A stretch of 26,989 nt of DNA from Synergistota bacterium (GTDB lineage: Bacteria > Synergistota > Synergistia > Synergistales > Synergistaceae): positions 1-26,989 of the forward strand of contig JAEXGR010000041.1 in assembly GCA_023450745.1 (NCBI GenBank). The letters run 5' to 3'. Shown here one piece after another: positions 22,948-26,989 of this stretch. A program made the translations under genes and the position numbers. Numbering within the stretch: the first letter of the stretch is position 1; every line of letters begins with the position of its first letter. The notes beneath the pieces are model-generated. The model was not told the DNA's origin, ran no database searches, and saw only the letters and a list, made by a program, of their open reading frames with translations.

Positions 22948-23433
22948 ATGCAGGAATTGAAATGTGTCGTAAACGGTAAAAATGTAGCGATAATGATCGA
23001 TCCCAGCCACTCTTTGGCGGATGTGATCAGGTACGATCTCGGTCTCACGGGGACGAAAAAGGGTTGTGAAGAGGGCGAATGCGGCGCCTGTACCGTGCTG
23101 GTGGACGGTCTGCCCGTCGACTCTTGCATCGTGCCCGCGATGAAGGCCCAGGGCAGAAACATCCTTACCATCGAGGGGCTGGCGGAGAACGGCGAGCTCG
23201 ACCCGATACAGGAGGCCTTCGTCGAGGCCGGCGCCATTCAGTGCGGCTTCTGCACCCCCGGCGTAGTGCTCTCCGCCAAGGCGCTGCTGATGCGCGAAGA
23301 GAACCCGACCAAGGAAGAGGTGCGCGACGAACTCTCCGGACACTTCTGCCGCTGTACCGGATACCTGCAGTTCTACGACGCCGTGAGGATTGCCTCGGAG
23401 AAGATCAAGGCCCGCAAAGCCGAGAAAGATTAG
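22948..23433 (+). CDS. molybdenum hydroxylase 2Fe-2S subunit
   Basis: This 161-aa protein has the usual two [2Fe-2S] domains. The plant-ferredoxin-type N-terminal cluster uses Cys40, Cys45, Cys48 and Cys60 (GCEEGECGACTVLVDG). The C-terminal helical cluster uses Cys99, Cys102 (QCGFCTPG), Cys134 and Cys136 (HFCRCTGY). It passes electrons from the molybdenum centre to FAD. The ATG at 22948 is preferred: the AAGGAG (22934-22939) gives it 8-nt spacing and overlaps the alternative GTG at 22939. It lies 12 bp after the FAD subunit and is followed by a terminator. Confidence 0.93.
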   Translation: MQELKCVVNGKNVAIMIDPSHSLADVIRYDLGLTGTKKGCEEGECGACTVLVDGLPVDSCIVPAMKAQGRNILTIEGLAENGELDPIQEAFVEAGAIQCGFCTPGVVLSAKALLMREENPTKEEVRDELSGHFCRCTGYLQFYDAVRIASEKIKARKAEKD

Positions 23434-23460
23434 AGCGGGAATTTCGTTAAAACTGAGACT

Positions 23461-23501
23461 GCGGCGGAAAACATGAAAATGAATTCTGCCGCGGCCTTTT
23501 T
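23461..23501 (+). terminator. intrinsic terminator after the hydroxylase subunits
   Basis: GCGGCGGAA pairs with TTCTGCCGC (one G-U pair) around a 14-nt loop, then GGCC and TTTTT. It is 27 bp after the 2Fe-2S subunit stop. The next gene starts 29 bp later without an obvious promoter, so partial read-through is likely. Confidence 0.75.
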
Positions 23502-23530
23502 ATAAACGCTTTATGAAGGGAGTTTTTTAT

Positions 23531-26005
23531 ATGCAGCGAATCGGCCTTTTCACACCGATAAAGATAAACTCGATGGAACTCGCCAACAGAGTCATTATGT
23601 CGCCGATGTTCACCAACTCGGCGGCGCCCGGCGGTTTCGTCTCGAAAAACACAATCAAGCACTATGTCGACCGCGCCCGTTCCGGCGTCGGGCTCATCAT
23701 GACGGAACACACCAGCGTAAGCTCGCACTTCATCCACGCGGGGCTGCGCCTGCAAATCAGCCGCGACGAACATATAGACGGCTTTAAAAAACTTATCGCC
23801 GCCGTGCATGACGAGGGCTGCAAGATCGGCCTCCAGATCGCGCACTCGATCTACGGCGTCGGCAAAAAACCGCACGAGCTGACCAACGAGGAATGCTACG
23901 GCATCATCGACGACTTCGCAGCCGGCGCGCGCCGCGCCTACGAAGCGGGCTTCGACGCGATCGAACTCCACTATGCCCATACCTATACGATGGCGGACTT
24001 CATCTCGCGCCGCACCAACCTCCGCACCGACGAATTCGGCGGCGACATCTACGGAAGGATGTTTATTCACCTGGAGATCCTCAAAAAGGTGCGCGCCCTC
24101 GTCGGCCCCGATTATCCGCTATTTGCGCGCATCAGCGCGGAGGAGTTCGTCCTCGGCGGCAACACCATCGTGCAGAGCCGTATCTTCGCACAGGAGCTGG
24201 TGAAGCATGGCATCGACTGCATGGACGTCTCGGCGGGCGTGCGCTTTGACGACGCTCCCGTCAAAGGTTATTCGGACCAGCGCGGCAAGCCGACGATCGA
24301 GTATCCCGACGGTCCGAACGTCTACCTCGCGGAGGAGATTAAAAAGTGCGTCGACGTTCCCGTCGTCACGGTGGGCAAACTCGGCAACCCCGAATTCGCC
24401 GACGGCGTGATCGCCGAGGGACGCGCCGACATGGTGGCGCTGGCCCGCCCGCTGATCGCAGACCCGATGTGGGTGCGCAAGGCCAAAGACCGCCGATTCG
24501 ACCGCATCACCGAATGCCTTTACTGCACTGAATGCCTCTACGAGCGTCATGACCCCTCCGCCTACATCCATTGTATGCGCTACACCTGCCAGAACGCCTG
24601 CCCCGCGAATGTCGAAGTGCCGGTATATCTTGACTTTGCCCGGCGCGGCATGTACAAAGAAGCCTATCAGGTGATACAGAACGAGAACCCCCTCGTCCTC
24701 ACCTGCGGCCGCGTCTGCAACCACCTCTGCGAAAATATGTGCAACCGCGTCAAGATCGACGAACCGATCGCCATTCGCGGCATCAAACGCTTTATCACCG
24801 ACTGGCTGCTGGAACACGACGGAAAATTCCCGCTGCCCGCGATGGAGCCGGAAAACGGCAAGCGCGTGGCGGTAGTCGGCTCCGGCCCCTCCGGGCTTTC
24901 CTGCGCCTTCTATCTGCGGAAAAAAGGTTATGAAGTCACGGTCTTCGAGGCGCTCGACGTGATCGGCGGCATGCTGGCGGTGGGACTCCCCGAATACCGC
25001 CTGCCGCAGGAAAAATTTGCGAAAGAGCTCGAGCTCTTCAAAGAGATGGGGATAAACTTCGTCACCGGTAAACGGATCGGCGAAGACCTCGGCCTTGCGG
25101 AGCTGCGCGCCCTGGGATACATGGCCGTCTACCTGGCCGTCGGCGACCACAACGACCGTAAGCTCGGCGTGGCGGGCGAAGACCTCGCGGGCGTCACCTC
25201 CGGCGTCGCCTTCCTGCGCTCGGTGAAGACCGGCGGCGGCTGCGACCTCGAAGGCAAAGAGGTGGCCGTCGTCGGCGGCGGCAACGTCTCGATGGACTGC
25301 GCGAGGACGGCCATCCGCCTCGGAGCCGCGAAGGTGTCGCTCTTCTGTCTGGAAAAAGAAAACGAAATGCCGGCCCACCCCGACGAAGTCCGCGAGGGCA
25401 AAGAAGAGGGACTCTACGTCTTTAACGGCTGGGGGCCGCTTGCCATCGGCGGTAAAAACGGACAGGCCGCGGAAGTGACCTTTAAAAAATGTACCTCCGT
25501 CTTTGACGAAGCGGGGCGCTTCAGCCCCTCCTATGACGAAAGCGCCCAGATGAAGGTGCACGCCGACTTCGTCATCTGCGCGATCGGCCAGGCGCTGAGC
25601 CGCGAAGTCGCCGCCAAAGACGACGGGCTCGTCGAGATTCGCGGCAACGTGATCAGAGCGGCTTACCGCGGCGACACGGCGACGCCGTGGATCTTTGCCG
25701 GCGGCGACTGCGCGACCGGCCCGGATTCCGTTGTCAGCGGCGTAAACCGCGGCAAAGAGGCGGCCTCTTCGATCGACCGCTACCTCGGCGGCGACGGACA
25801 GGTGATCGCGCCGAAATATATCGCCAGAGAGCTGAGCAAACCCGTGGACGAGACGCCGGCGGCGCGCGAGGCCATGCCCATGCTTTCGCCCGAAGAACGC
25901 AAAGGATGTTTCTGCGAAGTAGAACACGGCTTTACCGAAGAGCAGATCGCCAAAGAGGCCGGCCGGTGTCTGCGCTGCGACGTCTTGAAGGTAAGCAGGC
26001 TGTAA
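23531..26005 (+). CDS. Old Yellow Enzyme / GltD-like fusion oxidoreductase
   Basis: This 824-aa cytoplasmic flavo-Fe-S protein is a fusion. Residues about 1-325 form the FMN-binding TIM barrel of the NADH:flavin oxidoreductase family (LFTPIKINSMELANRVIMSPM, QIAHSIYGVG, RTDEFGGDIYGRM). A 4Fe-4S site follows (Cys329, 332, 335, 348), as in 2,4-dienoyl-CoA reductase-type enzymes. A GltD-like module then has its own cysteines (Cys353, 357, 392, 396, 400, 404), an FAD motif (VVGSGPSGLSCAF, near 447) and an NAD(P)H motif (VVGGGNVSMDCARTA, near 578). The usual GAHGYL-like active-site stretch reads HYAHTYTMADF, so substrate chemistry may differ. The ATG at 23531 has GAAGGGAG 8 nt upstream; the ATG at 23513 precedes that site. 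Likely role: NAD(P)H-dependent reduction of a ring or enoate intermediate, or electron supply to the cluster. The substrate is unknown. Confidence 0.82.
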   Translation: MQRIGLFTPIKINSMELANRVIMSPMFTNSAAPGGFVSKNTIKHYVDRARSGVGLIMTEHTSVSSHFIHAGLRLQISRDEHIDGFKKLIAAVHDEGCKIGLQIAHSIYGVGKKPHELTNEECYGIIDDFAAGARRAYEAGFDAIELHYAHTYTMADFISRRTNLRTDEFGGDIYGRMFIHLEILKKVRALVGPDYPLFARISAEEFVLGGNTIVQSRIFAQELVKHGIDCMDVSAGVRFDDAPVKGYSDQRGKPTIEYPDGPNVYLAEEIKKCVDVPVVTVGKLGNPEFADGVIAEGRADMVALARPLIADPMWVRKAKDRRFDRITECLYCTECLYERHDPSAYIHCMRYTCQNACPANVEVPVYLDFARRGMYKEAYQVIQNENPLVLTCGRVCNHLCENMCNRVKIDEPIAIRGIKRFITDWLLEHDGKFPLPAMEPENGKRVAVVGSGPSGLSCAFYLRKKGYEVTVFEALDVIGGMLAVGLPEYRLPQEKFAKELELFKEMGINFVTGKRIGEDLGLAELRALGYMAVYLAVGDHNDRKLGVAGEDLAGVTSGVAFLRSVKTGGGCDLEGKEVAVVGGGNVSMDCARTAIRLGAAKVSLFCLEKENEMPAHPDEVREGKEEGLYVFNGWGPLAIGGKNGQAAEVTFKKCTSVFDEAGRFSPSYDESAQMKVHADFVICAIGQALSREVAAKDDGLVEIRGNVIRAAYRGDTATPWIFAGGDCATGPDSVVSGVNRGKEAASSIDRYLGGDGQVIAPKYIARELSKPVDETPAAREAMPMLSPEERKGCFCEVEHGFTEEQIAKEAGRCLRCDVLKVSRL

Positions 26006-26035
26006 CAAAAATCTGAAAAGAGGTTTTTCTTTGTC

Positions 26036-26863
26036 ATGAGAAAGGGCAAGACTGTTATCGTAAGAGGCGGCGGCGACCTCGCTACCGGCATCATATACCG
26101 GCTTTGGAAGGTTGGCTGCTCCGTGCTGGCCTTGGAGACCGCCCGCCCGCTGGTAGTGCGCAGAACGGTTTCCGTCGCCTCCGCCGTCTTCGACGGCTCC
26201 GCGAAGGTGGAGGAGATGCGGGCGGTACTCATCGATTCCGCCGAAAAATTCGCCGCAGGCTCCGACGCCGTCCAGGTGCTTGTCGATCCCGAAGGAAGGG
26301 CGATCGAAAAGGTCAGGCCCGACATTCTCATCGACGCGACCATGGCAAAGAAAAACCTCGGCACGACGAAAGACATGGCGCCGCTCGTCATCGCCATCGG
26401 CCCCGGATTTTCCGCCCCGCAGGAGGTCCACGCGGTGATAGAGACCAAACGCGGCCACACCCTGGGACGGGTCATCACCGACGGCGGCGCGATACCCAAT
26501 ACCGGCGTGCCCGGAATGATAAAGGGCTTCAGTACGGAAAGGCTGCTCCGCGCGCCCGCGGACGGATACCTCCTGCCGGTGCATAAAATCGGCGATGAGG
26601 TTTCCTGCGGCGAAGTCGTCGGGTATGTCAACGGCGTGGAAGTCTGCGCCAAACTCGACGGCATCTTAAGAGGGCTCATCCATCCCAACGTCTACGTGAC
26701 GAAGGGGCTGAAAATCGGCGACGTAGACCCGCGCGGCGACGCCTCCCACTGTTGGAGCATCACTGACAAGGCCTTGGCGATCGCCGGCGGCGTTCTCGAA
26801 GTGATAATGAGCGCCGATCACGAAACGGAAAAAGACCAAGATCAACCCAAGGGGGAAGCATAA
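26036..26863 (+). CDS. yqeB: YqeB, selenium-dependent molybdenum hydroxylase system protein (EF2563 family)
   Basis: This 275-aa protein begins VIVRGGGDLATGIIYRLWKVGCSVLALE, a Rossmann-type start, then RPLVVRRTVSVASAVFDGSA, VDPEGRAIEKVRPDILIDATMAKKNLGT, APLVIAIGPGF, HAVIETKRGHTLGRVI and GEVVGYVNG. This is the EF2563/YqeB family, a marker of bacteria whose xanthine dehydrogenase-type enzymes carry a labile selenium ligand, and it is usually near the hydroxylase genes. It probably helps mature or insert the modified cofactor, though the exact step is not established. It lies 30 bp after the fusion oxidoreductase, with AAAAGAGG upstream, and 4 bp before citD. Confidence 0.9.
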   Translation: MRKGKTVIVRGGGDLATGIIYRLWKVGCSVLALETARPLVVRRTVSVASAVFDGSAKVEEMRAVLIDSAEKFAAGSDAVQVLVDPEGRAIEKVRPDILIDATMAKKNLGTTKDMAPLVIAIGPGFSAPQEVHAVIETKRGHTLGRVITDGGAIPNTGVPGMIKGFSTERLLRAPADGYLLPVHKIGDEVSCGEVVGYVNGVEVCAKLDGILRGLIHPNVYVTKGLKIGDVDPRGDASHCWSITDKALAIAGGVLEVIMSADHETEKDQDQPKGEA

Positions 26864-26867
26864 TAAA

Positions 26868-26989
26868 ATGAAAACGATCCAGGCGGGAACGCTGGAATCG
26901 ATGGACTGCCTCGTGACCCTAAGCGAGGCGGAGCCGGGAGCCGGCATCAAGATAGAAATCACGGGAGCGAGCGCGGCGCGCTTCAAAAG
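26868..26989 (+). CDS. citD: citrate/citramalate lyase acyl carrier protein CitD (5' part, runs off window)
   Basis: Forty codons are visible. The start MKTIQAGTLESMDCLVTLSE matches CitD. Ser11 in GTLESMD is the position that carries the phosphoribosyl-dephospho-CoA prosthetic group in citrate lyase. The protein shuttles the acetyl/acyl thioester in the lyase complex; the beta and alpha subunits (CitE, CitF) would be expected just beyond the window. Given methylaspartate ammonia-lyase and the mesaconase-type hydratase in the same cluster, the complex is more likely a citramalate lyase (citramalate to acetate and pyruvate) than a citrate lyase. The gene is 4 bp after yqeB. The protein is incomplete only because the window ends. 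Confidence 0.85.
   Translation, partial: MKTIQAGTLESMDCLVTLSEAEPGAGIKIEITGASAARFK

Noticed and set aside
24119..26584. An 821-codon leftward open frame across the fusion oxidoreductase and yqeB
   Set aside because: It is antisense to two well-supported genes, has low-complexity His/Arg/Ala composition, and crosses their boundary. It reflects codon bias rather than coding.
17805..26863. Purine (urate/xanthine) degradation cluster
   Set aside because: The hydroxylase plus YqeB fits such clusters, but ygeX/ygeY, ygfK, carbamoyltransferase-like and dihydropyrimidinase-like genes are missing, and the ring-reductase and methylaspartate genes point elsewhere.
26868..26989. Citrate fermentation operon start
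   Set aside because: CitD alone could mean citrate lyase, but no citrate carrier, oxaloacetate decarboxylase or citrate sensor is seen, while mesaconate-forming and hydrating enzymes are. Citramalate lyase is the better reading, though it is not proven.

Overview
The window most likely comes from the chromosome of an anaerobic, amino-acid-fermenting bacterium of the phylum Synergistota, of the Cloacibacillus type. The main clue is a cell-surface protein ending in a Gly-Gly-Cys, hydrophobic stretch and basic tail, which resembles the Synergistota-specific sorting tail (Synerg-CTERM). Oxygen-sensitive enzyme families, a TRAP transporter and a selenium/molybdenum maturation marker fit that assignment. 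The taxonomic call is an inference from gene content.

Left part (1-9753): a decayed IS110-family insertion sequence with a structured leader that may be its bridge RNA. Next comes a secreted DUF6273/Big2 protein. A leftward pair follows: a NifU-like Fe-S scaffold-related protein and a GGGtGRT protein. Then come a phosphohexomutase, an exported nitroreductase-like protein and a prepilin peptidase, all leftward, a small 4-oxalocrotonate tautomerase homologue (rightward) and an IclR-family regulator (leftward). Two intergenic elements bounded by inverted copies of a 20-bp motif (about TTAAGGAACCGCTGATTAAT) sit in the same arrangement at 5238-5332 and 7521-7704.

Right part (9754-26989): a divergent control region with a good sigma70-type promoter and a perfect 9-5-9 palindrome leads into a catabolic cluster transcribed entirely rightward and running past the window end. 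Its order is: two-subunit class I hydro-lyase (fumarase/mesaconase type), enamidase-like amidohydrolase, methylaspartate ammonia-lyase, terminator, 6-hydroxynicotinate-reductase-like Fe-S protein, TAXI-type TRAP solute receptor, UPF0280 (ApbE-like) protein, molybdenum hydroxylase large subunit, fused TRAP permease, hydroxylase FAD subunit, hydroxylase 2Fe-2S subunit, terminator, Old Yellow Enzyme-GltD fusion, YqeB (selenium-dependent molybdenum hydroxylase marker), and the start of CitD (citrate/citramalate lyase acyl carrier protein).

Read as a pathway, the cluster joins two chemistries known separately. The front half looks like anaerobic nicotinate breakdown: a Mo hydroxylase hydroxylates an N-heterocycle, a ferredoxin-linked reductase removes its aromaticity, and an amidohydrolase opens the ring. 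The back half looks like the methylaspartate route: methylaspartate to mesaconate and ammonia, mesaconate to citramalate, citramalate to acetate and pyruvate. The TRAP system would import the substrate and IclR would sense it. The substrate cannot be read from sequence. A heterocycle that opens to glutamate or directly to 3-methylaspartate would fit. This composite is the strongest candidate here for an undescribed system.
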